Positions 29,725-43,663 of a stretch of 64,000 nucleotides of DNA are shown here, piece after piece (the first letter of the stretch is position 1; the number at the start of each line of letters is the position of its first letter). The position numbers and the translations under genes were made by a program. Where the stretch lies: positions 91,056 to 155,055 of the forward strand of contig NZ_KE384409.1 in the NCBI RefSeq assembly GCF_000425625.1, written 5' to 3'. Below the pieces are notes generated by a model, which saw nothing but the letters and a program-made list of their open reading frames with translations, was not told the DNA's origin and ran no database searches. The DNA is from Stutzerimonas azotifigens DSM 17556. GTDB lineage: Bacteria; Pseudomonadota; Gammaproteobacteria; Pseudomonadales; Pseudomonadaceae.

Positions 29725-29725
29725 G

Positions 29726-30508
29726 TCAGCGTCGGCGCGCGAGCGGGAACAGCCGGTAGAAGTTGTCCGTGGTCCGTTCGGCGAGGGCTTCGAAGGGCTC
29801 GCCGCGCAGTTCGGCGAGAAACTCGGCGACCTCGCGCACGTATTCCGGCAGGTTGGGCTTGCCGCGATGCGGCACCGGCGCCAGATAGGGCGAGTCGGTC
29901 TCCACCAGCAGGCGGTCGGCGGGAATTTTCTTCGCCACCTCGCGCAGCGCCTCGGCGTTGCGGAAGGTGACGATGCCGGACAGGGAAATGTAGAAGCCCA
30001 GGTCCAGCGCCGCGCGGGCCATCGCCCAGTCCTCGGTGAAGCAGTGCAGCACGCCCGCCTGCGGCAGGTCGGCCTCGCGCAGCAATGCCAGCGTGTCCTG
30101 GCGCGCTTCGCGGGTATGCACGATCACCGGCTTGGCGGTGCGCCGCGCGGCCTCGAGGTGCAGGCGGAAGGAGGTTTGCTGACGCTCGGCGGCCTGCGGT
30201 TCGTAGTGGTAGTCCAGCCCGGTTTCACCGATCGCGACCACGTGCGGGCGGGCCAGCTGTTCGAGCAGCCAGTCGAGGCTCGGCGCCGCGTCGGCTTCGA
30301 GGTCCAGTGGGTGGATGCCGACCGAGCAGTCGACGTCCTCATGCCGGGCCGCCAGCTCGCAGACCGCGTCGGCGTTGTCGGCACTGACGCCGATGCACAG
30401 GAAGTGACCGACGCCGCGTTCGCGCGCCGCCGCCAGCGCCCGATCGAGCGAGCCGTCGTGGGCGCCGAGCTCCAGCCGGTCGAGGTGACAGTGGGAATCT
30501 ACCAACAT
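29726..30508 (-). CDS. tatD: TatD-family metal-dependent DNase
   Basis: The 260-residue TIM-barrel hydrolase has the family metal ligands: MLVDSHCHLD at the start, Glu in VAIGETGLDYHYE, His in KPVIVHTREA and GVLHCFTED, and Asp in LLVETDSPYLAPVPHRGK. TatD proteins are 3'-5' DNases implicated in repair and DNA fragmentation. It ends the pabC-mltG-tmk-holB-pilZ-tatD run, 83 bp after pilZ, and its stop is 2 bp from the end of the opposing sRNA. The ATG at 30508 fits the family exactly. Confidence 0.95.
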   Translation of the reverse strand: MLVDSHCHLDRLELGAHDGSLDRALAAARERGVGHFLCIGVSADNADAVCELAARHEDVDCSVGIHPLDLEADAAPSLDWLLEQLARPHVVAIGETGLDYHYEPQAAERQQTSFRLHLEAARRTAKPVIVHTREARQDTLALLREADLPQAGVLHCFTEDWAMARAALDLGFYISLSGIVTFRNAEALREVAKKIPADRLLVETDSPYLAPVPHRGKPNLPEYVREVAEFLAELRGEPFEALAERTTDNFYRLFPLARRR

Positions 30509-30591
30509 GGGAATAGCCGTCCGGGTGACAGGGAACGGCGAATTGTAATGCAACCCTTCGCCGGGCTGCAGCGCCCGCCCGGCCGGCCGGC

Positions 30592-30948
30592 CTACATCGT
30601 GTGCGTCAGGCGGTCGGACTTGAGCGCGCCGGCCAGGTAGGTCTCGATCTTGTTGCGGGCGGTGTTGTCTCCCTCGTGGAACTGCACGCCGACGCCGGCC
30701 GCGCGGTTGCCCTGGGCGCCTTTCGGGGTGATCCACACGACCTTGCCGGCGACCGGAATCCTCTCCGGCTCGTCCATCAGGTTGAGCAGCATGAACACCT
30801 CGTCGCCGAGGCGATAGGTCTTGTTGGTGGGGATGAACAGACCACCATTCTTGATGAACGGCATGTAGGCGGCATAGAGCACGGACTTGTCCTTGATGGT
30901 CAGGGACAGGATGCCGTTGCGCGGGCCCAGATTGGGTGGAAGGTTCAT
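30592..30948 (-). CDS. pilZ: PilZ domain protein (type IV pilus biogenesis)
   Basis: The 118-residue protein matches Pseudomonas PilZ, which is needed for type IV pilus assembly. It starts MNLPPNLGPRNGILSLTIKD and has GDEVFMLLNLMDEPERIPVAGKVVWITPKGAQGNRAAGVGVQF. The canonical PilZ RxxxR c-di-GMP motif near the N-terminus is missing, as is known for this founding member that does not bind c-di-GMP well. It lies 30 bp after holB, the usual order, and before tatD. Confidence 0.95.
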   Translation of the reverse strand: MNLPPNLGPRNGILSLTIKDKSVLYAAYMPFIKNGGLFIPTNKTYRLGDEVFMLLNLMDEPERIPVAGKVVWITPKGAQGNRAAGVGVQFHEGDNTARNKIETYLAGALKSDRLTHTM

Positions 30949-30978
30949 GGATCGATTCCAGCGTCAGGAGCCCGGATT

Positions 30979-35713
<4,735 letters not shown>

Positions 35714-35802
35714 AGCAATTCTCCTTACACATAACTCTTGAGGGCGAACGACCAGCCATTGCCGTCGCCATGGCCCCGTCGGGCCTTTTATACGCAATCA
35801 AA

Positions 35803-35842
35803 GAAAAGCCGCACTACCCCATCGAAGGCAGTGCGGCTTTTC
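35803..35842 (-). terminator. Intrinsic terminator/attenuator between acpP and fabF
   Basis: A perfect 13-bp stem (35803-35815 with 35830-35842, GAAAAGCCGCACT arms) is followed on the minus strand by TTTTCTTTG, a T-rich tail. It lies 23 bp after the acpP stop. It should end most acpP transcripts, explaining high acpP relative to fabF, with partial read-through into fabF. Confidence 0.8.
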
Positions 35843-35864
35843 CTGTTCGAAGCGGGATTACGTC

Positions 35865-36101
35865 TTACTGCGCGTGCGCGTTGATGTAATCGATGGCTTC
35901 CTGAACGGTAGTGATCTTTTCGGCCTGCTCGTCCGGAATCTCGGTCTCGAATTCCTCTTCCAGAGCCATCACCAGCTCGACAGTGTCAAGGGAGTCGGCA
36001 CCCAGGTCTTCGACGAAGGAAGCGCTGTTAGTGACTTCCTCTTCCTTGACGCCAAGTTGCTCGGCAACGATTTTCTTGACGCGTTCTTCGATGGTGCTCA
36101 T
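35865..36101 (-). CDS. acpP: Acyl carrier protein
   Basis: The 78-residue acidic protein is a classic Acp[21 protein letters not shown], then the phosphopantetheine attachment Ser in [19 protein letters not shown]. It carries the growing acyl chain in fatty-acid synthesis and donates it to lipid and lipid A enzymes. It has its own promoter (36153-36180) and a terminator, consistent with very high expression. fabG is upstream and fabF downstream. Confidence 0.98.
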
Positions 36102-36152
36102 ACCTTGTTTTCACTCCTATGGAAAAATCCAGGCAGCTGGTCTGCGCGGTAG

Positions 36153-36180
36153 TGTATAGAAAGCGTTTTCCGCATTTCAA
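36153..36180 (-). promoter_or_regulatory. Sigma-70 promoter of acpP
   Basis: On the minus strand TTGAAA (36175-36180) and TATACA (36153-36158) are spaced 16 bp apart in the 202-bp fabG-acpP gap. Transcription should start near 36146, about 45 nt before the acpP ATG. A 6-bp GCCGGG/CCCGGC hairpin with a small loop at 36280-36296 closes the fabG end but has no T-run. Confidence 0.7.
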
Positions 36181-36303
36181 GCTGAAAGCAGGACAGCATG
36201 CCTCCGCTACCGATGATCTGTCTATAACCCGGCCAGCCGCTTATTACCTTATCCAGCGGTTACGACGATTGCTGAGACAGCCGGGCTTCGCCCGGCGTCA
36301 CAC

Positions 36304-37047
36304 TCAGCTCATGTACATCCCGCCGTTGACCGGAACGGTGGCCCCGGTGACGTAGGCCGCACCGTCGGAAGCCAGGAAGCCCACCACCCTGGCGATCTCC
36401 TCGGCCTGCCCGAGACGACCCAGCGGAATCTGGCCGAGCAACGCCTCGCGCTGCGCTTCCGGCAGTTCGCGGGTCATGTCGGTGTCGATGAAGCCGGGCG
36501 CCACCGCGTTGACCGTGATGCCGCGCGAGCCCACTTCACGCGCGAGCGCGCGCCCGAACCCTTCGAGGCCGGCCTTGGCTGCGGCATAGTTCACCTGCCC
36601 GGCGTTACCCATGGCACCGACCACCGAGCCGATGCTGATGATCCGCCCCCAGCGCGCCTTGGTCATGCCGCGCAGCACCGCCTTGGTCAGCCGGTACAGG
36701 CTGGTCAGGTTGGTGTTGATGACGTCGTGCCACTCCTCGTCCTTCATGCGCAGCATGAGGTTGTCGCGGGTGATGCCGGCGTTGTTCACCAGGATCGCCA
36801 CCTGGCCGTGGGCCTGCTGGATCTGCTCCAGCGCGGCCGCCACCGAGTCGTCGCTTCCGACGTCAAGCATCAGCCCCTGCCCCTGGATGCCATGGTTCGC
36901 CAGCGTTTCGCCGATGCGCTGGGCGCCGGCCTCTGAAGTCGCCGTGCCGATGACGATTGCACCCTGGCGACCGAGCTCCAGGGCGATGGCCTGGCCGATC
37001 CCGCGACTCGCACCGGTGACCAGCGCCACCTTGCCTTGCAGATTCAT
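36304..37047 (-). CDS. fabG: 3-oxoacyl-ACP reductase
   Basis: The 247-residue classical SDR reduces beta-ketoacyl-ACP with NADPH. It has the cofactor motif VALVTGASRGIGQAIA, the NNAG motif in VAILVNNAGITRDNL, the catalytic Ser region IISIGSVVGAMGNAGQVNYAAAKAG with YxxxK, and GFIDTDMT. Two ATGs are close (37053 and 37047); the second has proper 8-nt spacing from AAGGAG. It follows fabD by 16 bp and is expressed with it. Confidence 0.97.
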   Translation of the reverse strand: MNLQGKVALVTGASRGIGQAIALELGRQGAIVIGTATSEAGAQRIGETLANHGIQGQGLMLDVGSDDSVAAALEQIQQAHGQVAILVNNAGITRDNLMLRMKDEEWHDVINTNLTSLYRLTKAVLRGMTKARWGRIISIGSVVGAMGNAGQVNYAAAKAGLEGFGRALAREVGSRGITVNAVAPGFIDTDMTRELPEAQREALLGQIPLGRLGQAEEIARVVGFLASDGAAYVTGATVPVNGGMYMS

Positions 37048-37063
37048 TCGCATTTCTCCTTGT

Positions 37064-37999
37064 TCATGCCAGCGCGGCGCGCGCGGCGGCAAAGCGGTCG
37101 GGGGTGTCGAGGCCATGGGTATTGACCCCCTTGACACAACGCTTGTTGAGCCCGGACAGGACCTTGCCCGGACCGCATTCGACGAGATCGGTGATGCCCG
37201 ACTCGTTCAGCCGGATCACGGTTTCCACCCAGCGTACCGGGCTGTAGAGCTGTGCCAGCAGGTCGCGTTTGAGCGCGTCGAGGTCGACCGGCACGGCGGC
37301 GCTGACGTTCTGCACCAGCGGGATGGCGGGTTCGCGCCAGTCGATCGAATTGACCGCTTCCGCGAAACGCTCGGCCGCCGGACGCATCAGCCCGCAATGG
37401 GACGGGACGCTGACCGGTAACGGCATCGCGCGCTTGGCACCCTTGGCCTTGCACGCCTCGATCGCACGCGCCACCGCGGCCGCCTTGCCGGCGATGACCA
37501 CCTGGCCCGGCGCGTTGAAGTTCACCGCACTGACCACCTCGCCCTGGGCCGCCTCGGCACAGGCGGCCAGCACGTCGGCATCTTCCAGGCCGAGGATGGC
37601 GGCCATCGCCCCCTCGCCTGCCGGCACGGCCTGCTGCATCAGTTGGCCACGGCGCTCGACCAGGCGGACCGCCTGTTCCAGCGACAGGCTTTCGGCAGCC
37701 ACCAGGGCCGAGTATTCGCCGAGGCTGTGGCCGGCGACGTAGGCCGGACGCGCGCCGCCTTCGGCCAGCCACAGGCGCCAGAGCGCCACCGACGCGGCGA
37801 GGATGGCCGGCTGGGTCCTGTCGGTCTGGTTGAGCTGCTCTTCGGGCCCCTGCTGGCAGAGCGCCCAGAGATCGTAACCGAGCGCCTGCGAGGCTTCGGC
37901 GAAGGTATCGGCGATCACCGATTGCTGCGCACCGATTTCGGCGAGCATGCCGACGACCTGGGAGCCCTGGCCTGGAAAAACGAATGCGATTGAGGACAT
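37064..37999 (-). CDS. fabD: Malonyl-CoA:ACP transacylase
   Basis: The 311-residue enzyme moves malonyl from CoA to ACP. It has FVFPGQGSQVVGML at the N-terminus, the nucleophile elbow VAGHSLGEYSALVAAE with Ser near residue 92, the Arg in RLVERRGQLMQ, and the His in PVSVPSHCGLMRPAA. It lies 104 bp after plsX. No fabH occurs between plsX and fabD, unlike E. coli and as usual in Pseudomonas. Confidence 0.97.
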   Translation of the reverse strand: MSSIAFVFPGQGSQVVGMLAEIGAQQSVIADTFAEASQALGYDLWALCQQGPEEQLNQTDRTQPAILAASVALWRLWLAEGGARPAYVAGHSLGEYSALVAAESLSLEQAVRLVERRGQLMQQAVPAGEGAMAAILGLEDADVLAACAEAAQGEVVSAVNFNAPGQVVIAGKAAAVARAIEACKAKGAKRAMPLPVSVPSHCGLMRPAAERFAEAVNSIDWREPAIPLVQNVSAAVPVDLDALKRDLLAQLYSPVRWVETVIRLNESGITDLVECGPGKVLSGLNKRCVKGVNTHGLDTPDRFAAARAALA

Positions 38000-38103
38000 T
38001 GAAACGAGTCTCTTGTGGCTCTTGTCGTTCGAACGCGGGCAGTGCTCGCCCGCGTACTGCTGGGTTGGATGGTCTGCCGCCGGGTGCGGTCACATGACCA
38101 AGA

Positions 38104-39111
38104 CTACAGTAGATGCTCCAGCTGGCTGTGCAACCGTCCCGGAAGGTCCTGGCGGACATCCTCGGCGGCCTTGCGGATGGCGGTGCGGAAACCGGCCTCG
38201 CCGGCGGCACCATGGCTTTTCACCACGATCCCCTGCAATCCGAGGAAACTCGCGCCGTTGTAGCCGGACGGCGCCAGCTCGGCACGCAATCGGCGTAGCA
38301 GTGGCATGGCCAGGGTGCCGGCCAGGCGCGACAGCAGCGAGCGGCGGAACAGCGCATCGAGCCGTGTGCCGACCATGTGGGCCAACCCCTCGCTGGACTT
38401 GAGCAGAATGTTGCCGACGAACCCGTCGCACACCGCCACGTCGGCCTCGCCACGGAACAGCCCGTCCCCTTCGACGAAGCCGGAAAAGTGGATGCCGCGG
38501 GCCTGCCGCAGCAGGCTCGCCGCCAGCTTGACCTGCTGGTTGCCCTTGATGTCCTCGGTTCCGACGTTCAACAGGGCGACGCGCGGCCTGGCGACGCCCA
38601 GGGCCTGCGCGGCCACCGAGCCCATCACCGCGAACTGGTAGAGGTGTTCGGCATCGCAGTCGACGTTGGCGCCGAGGTCGAGCAGCAGACAGCTGCCCCG
38701 CTCGGTCGGAATGGCCGTGACCATGGCGGGCCGGTCGATGCCGGGCAAGGTCTTGAGCAGATAGCGCGCAAGAGCCATCAGTGCGCCGGTGTTGCCGGCG
38801 CTCACGCAGGCCTGGGCCTGCCCGTCGCGCACCAGCTCGAGCGCCCTGCGCATCGAGGAATCCGGCTTGCCGCGCAGGGCCTGGGTCGGGCGCTCGTCCA
38901 TCGTCACCACTTCACCGGCATGAACGATGCGCAGGCGCGAGCGGTCGACGCCGGGATGGGCGTTGACGAGACGGTCGATCAGAGGGGATTGGCCGACGAG
39001 GACCAGGTGCAGCGAGGGGGATTCAGCCAGGCAGGAAAGGCTGGCCGGAACAATGCAGCGGGGACCGAAGTCCCCGCCCATTGCGTCGATCGCGATGATC
39101 GGTGCGGACAA
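38104..39111 (-). CDS. plsX: Phosphate acyltransferase PlsX
   Basis: The 335-residue peripheral membrane enzyme makes acyl-phosphate from acyl-ACP for phospholipid synthesis. Hallmarks are [20 protein letters not shown], the [15 protein letters not shown] loop, [11 protein letters not shown] and [19 protein letters not shown]. The likely start is a TTG at 39111, four bases after the rpmF stop, so translation is probably coupled to rpmF; homologues start at this position. This lipid gene is joined to ribosomal L32, a conserved link. Confidence 0.96.
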   Translation of the reverse strand: MSAPIIAIDAMGGDFGPRCIVPASLSCLAESPSLHLVLVGQSPLIDRLVNAHPGVDRSRLRIVHAGEVVTMDERPTQALRGKPDSSMRRALELVRDGQAQACVSAGNTGALMALARYLLKTLPGIDRPAMVTAIPTERGSCLLLDLGANVDCDAEHLYQFAVMGSVAAQALGVARPRVALLNVGTEDIKGNQQVKLAASLLRQARGIHFSGFVEGDGLFRGEADVAVCDGFVGNILLKSSEGLAHMVGTRLDALFRRSLLSRLAGTLAMPLLRRLRAELAPSGYNGASFLGLQGIVVKSHGAAGEAGFRTAIRKAAEDVRQDLPGRLHSQLEHLL

Positions 39112-39114
39112 GGA

Positions 39115-39297
39115 TTACTCGTCGGCGCCTTTGTCGATCACCTTGCGACCACGGTAGAAACCGTCCGGGGAAACGTGGTGGCGCAGGTGAACTTCACCCG
39201 TGCTCTTTTCCACCGACAGCGCGTTCGACTTGAGCGCATCGTGCGAACGACGCATGTCGCGAGCGGAACGGGACTTTTTGTTCTGCTGAACAGCCAT
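39115..39297 (-). CDS. rpmF: 50S ribosomal protein L32
   Basis: The 60-residue basic protein ([22 protein letters not shown]) is L32 of the large ribosomal subunit. It lacks the paired CxxC of zinc-binding L32 forms, as in many gammaproteobacteria. It follows yceD by 11 bp and precedes plsX by 3 bp within one operon. Confidence 0.97.
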   Translation of the reverse strand: MAVQQNKKSRSARDMRRSHDALKSNALSVEKSTGEVHLRHHVSPDGFYRGRKVIDKGADE

Positions 39298-39308
39298 TGA
39301 ATCAACTC

Positions 39309-39836
39309 CTAAACGTTTGGGTCACGCTTTAACTGCGCCAGTACGCTGAACGGGTTGGACCGCTTCACCTCGTCCTCGGCGGGCTCGGACTGCTCCGATC
39401 CGGCCGGCGCCTGGCAAATTTCGGGGTCGTGGAGTGGAACAATAGGCAGCGCCAGCAGCAACTCGTCCTCAGCCAGCGCCAGCAGATCCAGCGGATCCTC
39501 CCCCACCTCCAGCACGTCGTAGCCCTTGGGCAGGTGCTGGGTATTCGCGCCCTCGTTGACCACCGCATAGTCACATTCGCTGTGAATCGGCAGCACGACC
39601 GGCTCCAGACAACGCTGGCAAATCATCTTGACGTCAACATCGAGGCGACTGTGGATCACCACGGTCCGCTGCTCGTCACGCCCGAAGGAAAACCGGGCGC
39701 GCACCGCCCCCTGATCGTCCTCGAGGGAGTCACTGAGGCGTTCGAGCCTGCTGAGCGGCAGCTCACCCTCGAGGGTCGCTGAACGCTCGGCCAACTGACG
39801 CGGCTCGACGTGCGAAGGTATCGGTCCTTTCAACAT
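39309..39836 (-). CDS. yceD: YceD/DUF177 family protein (23S rRNA accumulation protein)
   Basis: The 175-residue acidic protein is the DUF177 member always next to rpmF. It is reported to help 23S rRNA accumulation. Visible are [20 protein letters not shown], the paired-Cys segment [18 protein letters not shown] and a C-terminal acidic tail ending [12 protein letters not shown]. It is the first gene of the yceD-rpmF-plsX operon. A near-perfect promoter places the predicted transcription start within about 3 nt of the ATG, so the mRNA may be leaderless. Confidence 0.93.
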   Translation of the reverse strand: MLKGPIPSHVEPRQLAERSATLEGELPLSRLERLSDSLEDDQGAVRARFSFGRDEQRTVVIHSRLDVDVKMICQRCLEPVVLPIHSECDYAVVNEGANTQHLPKGYDVLEVGEDPLDLLALAEDELLLALPIVPLHDPEICQAPAGSEQSEPAEDEVKRSNPFSVLAQLKRDPNV

Positions 39837-39845
39837 AAGCGCGGC

Positions 39846-39874
39846 ATTCTATGGATGCCCTCTGGCGCTGTCAA
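39846..39874 (-). promoter_or_regulatory. Sigma-70 promoter of yceD-rpmF-plsX
   Basis: On the minus strand a perfect TTGACA (39869-39874) and TAGAAT (39846-39851) are separated by 17 bp. Only nine bases lie between the -10 and the yceD ATG at 39836, so transcription should start at about 39839. On the other strand a TACAAT (39909-39914) is the best -10 for yceF, without a good -35. Confidence 0.8.
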
Positions 39875-39939
39875 AGGAATTCCACCCCTTTCGTCAGGCC
39901 CACAGCGCTACAATCACAGCTTTTCCGACGAGGCTTCGC

Positions 39940-40515
39940 ATGCGCCCTCTGCTGCTCGCTTCCAGCTCGCCCTATCGCCGCGAGCTCCTGGCCCGCCTGG
40001 GCCTGCCCTTCGAACACGCGTCACCCGATATCGACGAAACCCGACTGCCCGACGAGGCCCCGGACGCCCTGGTGCGTCGCCTGGCCGAGAGCAAGGCACG
40101 CGCCCTCGCCGCCCGACATGCCGGCCTGATCATCGGCTCCGACCAGGTCGCGGTGCTCGACGGGCGAGTGCTCGGCAAGCCCCATACCTTCGAACGCGCC
40201 CGGGAGCAATTGAAAGCCGCCAGCGGCAGGACCGTGCGCTTCCTCACCGGCGTGGCGCTGCTCGACAGCGTCAGCGGCAACGTGCAAGTCGACTGCGTCC
40301 CGTTCGACGTGCATTTTCGCGAACTGGGCGACGCCACCATCGAGCGTTATCTGCGCAAGGAAACGCCCTACGACTGCGCCGGCAGCTTCAAGGCCGAGGG
40401 GCTGGGCATCGCGCTCTTCCGCCGGACCGAAGGCGAAGACGTGACCAGCCTGGTCGGCCTTCCGCTCATTCGCCTGGTCGACATGCTGCTGGCGGAAGGC
40501 CTGGAAATCCCCTGA
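39940..40515 (+). CDS. yceF: Maf-like nucleotide pyrophosphatase, YceF type
   Basis: The 191-residue protein is a Maf-fold pyrophosphatase. It starts MRPLLLASSSPYRRELLARLG, has SPDIDETRLPDEAPD and the Asp-containing LIIGSDQVAVLDGRVLGKP. The pattern fits the YceF branch, which hydrolyses 7-methyl-GTP and so removes modified nucleotides. It is divergent from yceD, as in E. coli and Pseudomonas, and its stop lies 1 bp from the end of the convergent sppA. Confidence 0.94.
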   Translation: MRPLLLASSSPYRRELLARLGLPFEHASPDIDETRLPDEAPDALVRRLAESKARALAARHAGLIIGSDQVAVLDGRVLGKPHTFERAREQLKAASGRTVRFLTGVALLDSVSGNVQVDCVPFDVHFRELGDATIERYLRKETPYDCAGSFKAEGLGIALFRRTEGEDVTSLVGLPLIRLVDMLLAEGLEIP

Positions 40516-40516
40516 G

Positions 40517-41494
40517 CTAGCGCAGTACCGGAGCCTGCAGGCCGGCCCACAGGGCCAGGTGCTCGGCAATGCTGGCGCCCAGCCGCCTGGAAAGACGCTC
40601 CAGCGGCGAGCCCTTGACGGTGAAGTCGACGGTCTCCGGCGCGCCGATCACGTTGCGCGCCACCTCGCCGGTGCTGGCCAGCCCGTCGATCAGGCCGAGC
40701 TCCAGCGCCTGCTCGCCCGACCAGATCAGGCCGGAGAACAGCTCCGGATGCCGCTCGTCCTGCAGGCGGTCGCCACGCCCCTGCTTGACCGCGTCGATGA
40801 ACTGGCGGTGGGTGGTCTGCAGCACGTTCTGCCAGAACGCCGTTTCCTCCGGCTTCTGCGGCTGGAAGGGGTCGAGGAACGCCTTGTGCTCCCCGGAGGT
40901 ATAGACCCGACGCTCGACGCCGAGCCTGTCGATCGCCTCGACGAAACCGAAGGTGGTCGCCGTGACGCCGATCGAACCCACCAGGCTGGACCTGTTCGCG
41001 TAGATCTCGTCCGCAGCGCTGGCGATGTAGTAGGCCCCGGAGGCACCGAGATCGGTGATCACGGCGTAGACCTTGATGTCCGGATGCTCGCCACGCAGGC
41101 GCCGGATCTCGTCATATATATAGCCGGACTGCACCGGACTGCCGCCCGGACTGTTGATCCGCATGACGATGCCACGGGTATTGGGATCCTCGAACGCCTC
41201 GCGCAGGGCGCCGATGACGTTGTCCGCGCTGGCCGCCTCGTCGTCGGCGATCATGCCGCGCACATTGACCACCGCCGTATGGCCCGAACCCTCGACCGAC
41301 TTGCCCAACTGCAGCGCCGGCGAAAGCATGAACAGCACGAAGAACAGGTAGGCGAAGGTCAACAGCTTGAAGAAGATGCCCCAGCGGCGCGCACGGCGCT
41401 GCTCCTGGATGCTCGCCTGCAGCGTGCGTTCCAGCAGCTTCCAGCTCTTCTGATCGTCGTTGCCGGCCGACGGCGCCTTCCATTCATCCGACAT
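40517..41494 (-). CDS. sppA: Signal peptide peptidase SppA-type protease (S49)
   Basis: The 325-residue inner-membrane serine protease has one transmembrane segment (IFFKLLTFAYLFFVLFMLSPALQ, about 40-63). The S49 domain carries IVMRINSPGGSPVQSGYIYDEI, then YVIASAADEIYANRSSLVGSIGVTATTFGF with the catalytic Ser, and the RRVYTSGEHKAFLDPFQPQ loop with the Lys region. It is the short single-domain form of about 330 residues. Family members degrade released signal peptides. The ATG overlaps the HAD gene stop by 11 bp. Confidence 0.93.
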   Translation of the reverse strand: MSDEWKAPSAGNDDQKSWKLLERTLQASIQEQRRARRWGIFFKLLTFAYLFFVLFMLSPALQLGKSVEGSGHTAVVNVRGMIADDEAASADNVIGALREAFEDPNTRGIVMRINSPGGSPVQSGYIYDEIRRLRGEHPDIKVYAVITDLGASGAYYIASAADEIYANRSSLVGSIGVTATTFGFVEAIDRLGVERRVYTSGEHKAFLDPFQPQKPEETAFWQNVLQTTHRQFIDAVKQGRGDRLQDERHPELFSGLIWSGEQALELGLIDGLASTGEVARNVIGAPETVDFTVKGSPLERLSRRLGASIAEHLALWAGLQAPVLR

Positions 41495-42170
41495 GGTCCC
41501 TGACCTCGCGTGAAACCGAAGGCATCAGCCAGACGCCGAGCTCTTCGAAATGATTGATCGACAGGCACGGCCCGCACGCCTGCAACACCGACAGCGGCTG
41601 GGCACCGAAGCCGACGGCCACCGCGTCCATTCCCGCCCGGGCCGCCATCTGCAGGTCGAACACCGAGTCGCCAACCATGAGCGCCCGCTCCGCGGGCACA
41701 CCGCAATGCACGAGGATCTCGTCGAGCATCAGCGGATCCGGCTTGCTCGCCGTCTCGTCGGCACAGCGGGTCACCTCGAAGAAGGTCTCCCAGCCCTGCC
41801 CGGCAAGCGCGCGATCGAGTCCGCGCCGGCTCTTGCCCGTGGCTACCGCCAGTTGGTACCCGGCCGAACGAAAGGCCGCCAGGGCCTCCCTCACTCCGGG
41901 AAACAGGGGCGAAGGTTGCCGCTCGAGAAGGAGCCAGTGCTCGCTGTACGCCTGCCGAAAGGCTTCGACGCGCCGGCTGTCGTTCAGTTCGGGATAGAGA
42001 CTGGCGATCGCCTCGGGCAATCCCAGGCCGATGATGCCCTTGACCGCCACCGCTTCGCGCCGAGGCAGTTCACAGCGGTCGGCAGCGGTCCACATCGATT
42101 CGACGATACGGCCGATGGAATCGGCCAGCGTGCCGTCCCAATCGAAGATGAGCAGCTCGTAATCAGGCAC
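41484..42170 (-). CDS. HAD-superfamily phosphatase (Gph-like)
   Basis: The 228-residue protein starts at the GTG at 42170 ([18 protein letters not shown]), giving the HAD motif I DxDGT at its N-terminus. Motif II lies in [16 protein letters not shown], motif III Lys in [15 protein letters not shown], and motif IV in [19 protein letters not shown] helical cap (about 15-85) fits phosphoglycolate-phosphatase-like subfamily IA. The substrate is not known. It overlaps rluC by 8 bp upstream and sppA by 11 bp downstream, the conserved Pseudomonas order. Confidence 0.92.
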   Translation of the reverse strand: MPDYELLIFDWDGTLADSIGRIVESMWTAADRCELPRREAVAVKGIIGLGLPEAIASLYPELNDSRRVEAFRQAYSEHWLLLERQPSPLFPGVREALAAFRSAGYQLAVATGKSRRGLDRALAGQGWETFFEVTRCADETASKPDPLMLDEILVHCGVPAERALMVGDSVFDLQMAARAGMDAVAVGFGAQPLSVLQACGPCLSINHFEELGVWLMPSVSREVRDHVG

Positions 42171-43116
42171 CCAGTCGCTCCAGCGTGCGCTCCCAGAGTT
42201 CGTCGACCGGCGCCTCCAGCTCCAGCACGCCGCCTTCCGGCAGCGGCACTCGCAGGGCGTAGGCATGCAGGAACAGCCGCTTGCCGCCCAGCTCGCGCAC
42301 CTCGCGGGTGAAGGCCTCGTCGCCGTACTTGCTGTCGCCGGCGATGCTGTGCCCGGCATGCTTGGCATGCACCCGGATCTGGTGCGTCCGCCCGGTGATC
42401 GGGCGCGCCTCGACCAGCGTGGCGAACTCGCCGAAGCGGCGCACCACCTTGAACAGCGTCAACGCCTCCTTGCCTTCGTCGTCGACCTCGACCATGCGCT
42501 CGCCCGAACGCAGCGTGTTCTTCAGCAGAGGCGCGCTCACCTGCTTGCGCGCGGACTCCCAGCGCCCGCGCACCAGCGCCAGATAACGCTTGTCGACGCC
42601 ATCGCCGCGCAGCGCCTGGTGAAGATGGCGGAGCATGCTGCGCTTCTTGGCGATCATCAGCAGGCCGGAGGTGTCGCGATCGAGACGATGCACCAGCTCC
42701 ATCTCCTTCGCCTCCGGCCGCAGCTGCCGCAGCGCCTCGATCACCCCGAAGCTGAGCCCGCTGCCGCCGTGAACGGCGATGCCCGCCGGCTTGTTCAGCA
42801 CCACCAGCCCCTTGTCCTCATACAGGATCGCCGCCTCGAGCCGCTCCAGCAGGGACGCGGCGACCGGCACCGGCTCGTCGCGCTCGGGCAGCCGCAGCGG
42901 CGGCACGCGCACCAGGTCACCGGCCTGCAACCGGTAGTCGGGCTTGATGCGCCCCTTGTTGACGCGGACCTCGCCCTTGCGAAGGATGCGATAGATCAAT
43001 GTCTTGGGAACGCCCTTGAGCTGGGTGCGGAGGAAGTTGTCGATGCGCTGGCCGGCAAGCTCCGGCGCGACCTCGAGCAATTGGACGCTCGAGGTCGGAG
43101 AGGGGGTCGTGGTCAT
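42163..43116 (-). CDS. rluC: 23S rRNA pseudouridine synthase RluC
   Basis: The 317-residue enzyme modifies uridines 955, 2504 and 2580 (E. coli numbering) in 23S rRNA. An S4 RNA-binding domain ([37 protein letters not shown], about 18-75) precedes the RluA-type catalytic domain with the nucleophile Asp in [17 protein letters not shown] and [18 protein letters not shown]. It is divergent from rne, as in E. coli and Pseudomonas. Confidence 0.96.
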   Translation of the reverse strand: MTTTPSPTSSVQLLEVAPELAGQRIDNFLRTQLKGVPKTLIYRILRKGEVRVNKGRIKPDYRLQAGDLVRVPPLRLPERDEPVPVAASLLERLEAAILYEDKGLVVLNKPAGIAVHGGSGLSFGVIEALRQLRPEAKEMELVHRLDRDTSGLLMIAKKRSMLRHLHQALRGDGVDKRYLALVRGRWESARKQVSAPLLKNTLRSGERMVEVDDEGKEALTLFKVVRRFGEFATLVEARPITGRTHQIRVHAKHAGHSIAGDSKYGDEAFTREVRELGGKRLFLHAYALRVPLPEGGVLELEAPVDELWERTLERLGA

Positions 43117-43142
43117 CGGCGCATCATAGCAAGTTCATGCAT

Positions 43143-43171
43143 TTGAAGCACTTAGTCATTGCTGCTATAGT
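43143..43171 (+). promoter_or_regulatory. Sigma-70 promoter of rne
   Basis: TTGAAG (43143-43148) and TATAGT (43166-43171) are spaced 17 bp apart, just past the divergent rluC start. Transcription would begin near 43178, leaving a 5' UTR of about 486 nt before the rne ATG. Confidence 0.7.
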
Positions 43172-43177
43172 CCCGAA

Positions 43178-43663
43178 CGCCGCCAAAAGCGGCCTGGTCC
43201 GGCATGGCCAGCCACACCGCCGTTGCCGACCCGAAAACCGTTCCAGGACGCAGAGGCCGTCCAGCGTCATTCATCGTCCAGCGGTGAGTGACGAATCAAG
43301 CCTCGAGAGACATGTTGCGTGCCCCCGCTGGGGAATCGCGCCCAATGCAACCGCTCCCGGATTCTGCGAGCGGCACCCGATTTTCAAAGTATGCGTGTTG
43401 GGTGGAGATGCACGGTCTTCGGATTGCGTAGCACAGCTTTACAGACGCTTCAGGTCGTCCGCTACCAAAGACCGATTCCTCCTCCCGAACCATTGCTTCT
43501 GTTAACACAGCAAGCAGGAGACGTCGTCGCGATCCCGGCCAGAGGCCTCGGATCGCTGGACACTGGAGTGACTTACAACCATTCCTGACGCACCTGACAC
43601 CGACCGCGAGAGTCGTGTGTGCCGAACGCCGTTTCCGGCAGCCCCGGAAACCGACGGTACTAC
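43178..43663 (+). promoter_or_regulatory. Long structured 5' UTR of rne (candidate rne-II element)
   Basis: No credible gene lies in the 547 bp between rluC and rne. In E. coli the 361-nt rne leader folds into hairpins that RNase E binds to feed back on its own mRNA. A Pseudomonas counterpart, the rne-II motif, was described upstream of RNase E genes. The T/C-rich GATTCCTCCTCCCG patch at about 43472 and the G/C hairpin-forming segments up to 43600 are candidate parts. I infer the motif by position and cannot fold it here. Confidence 0.6.
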
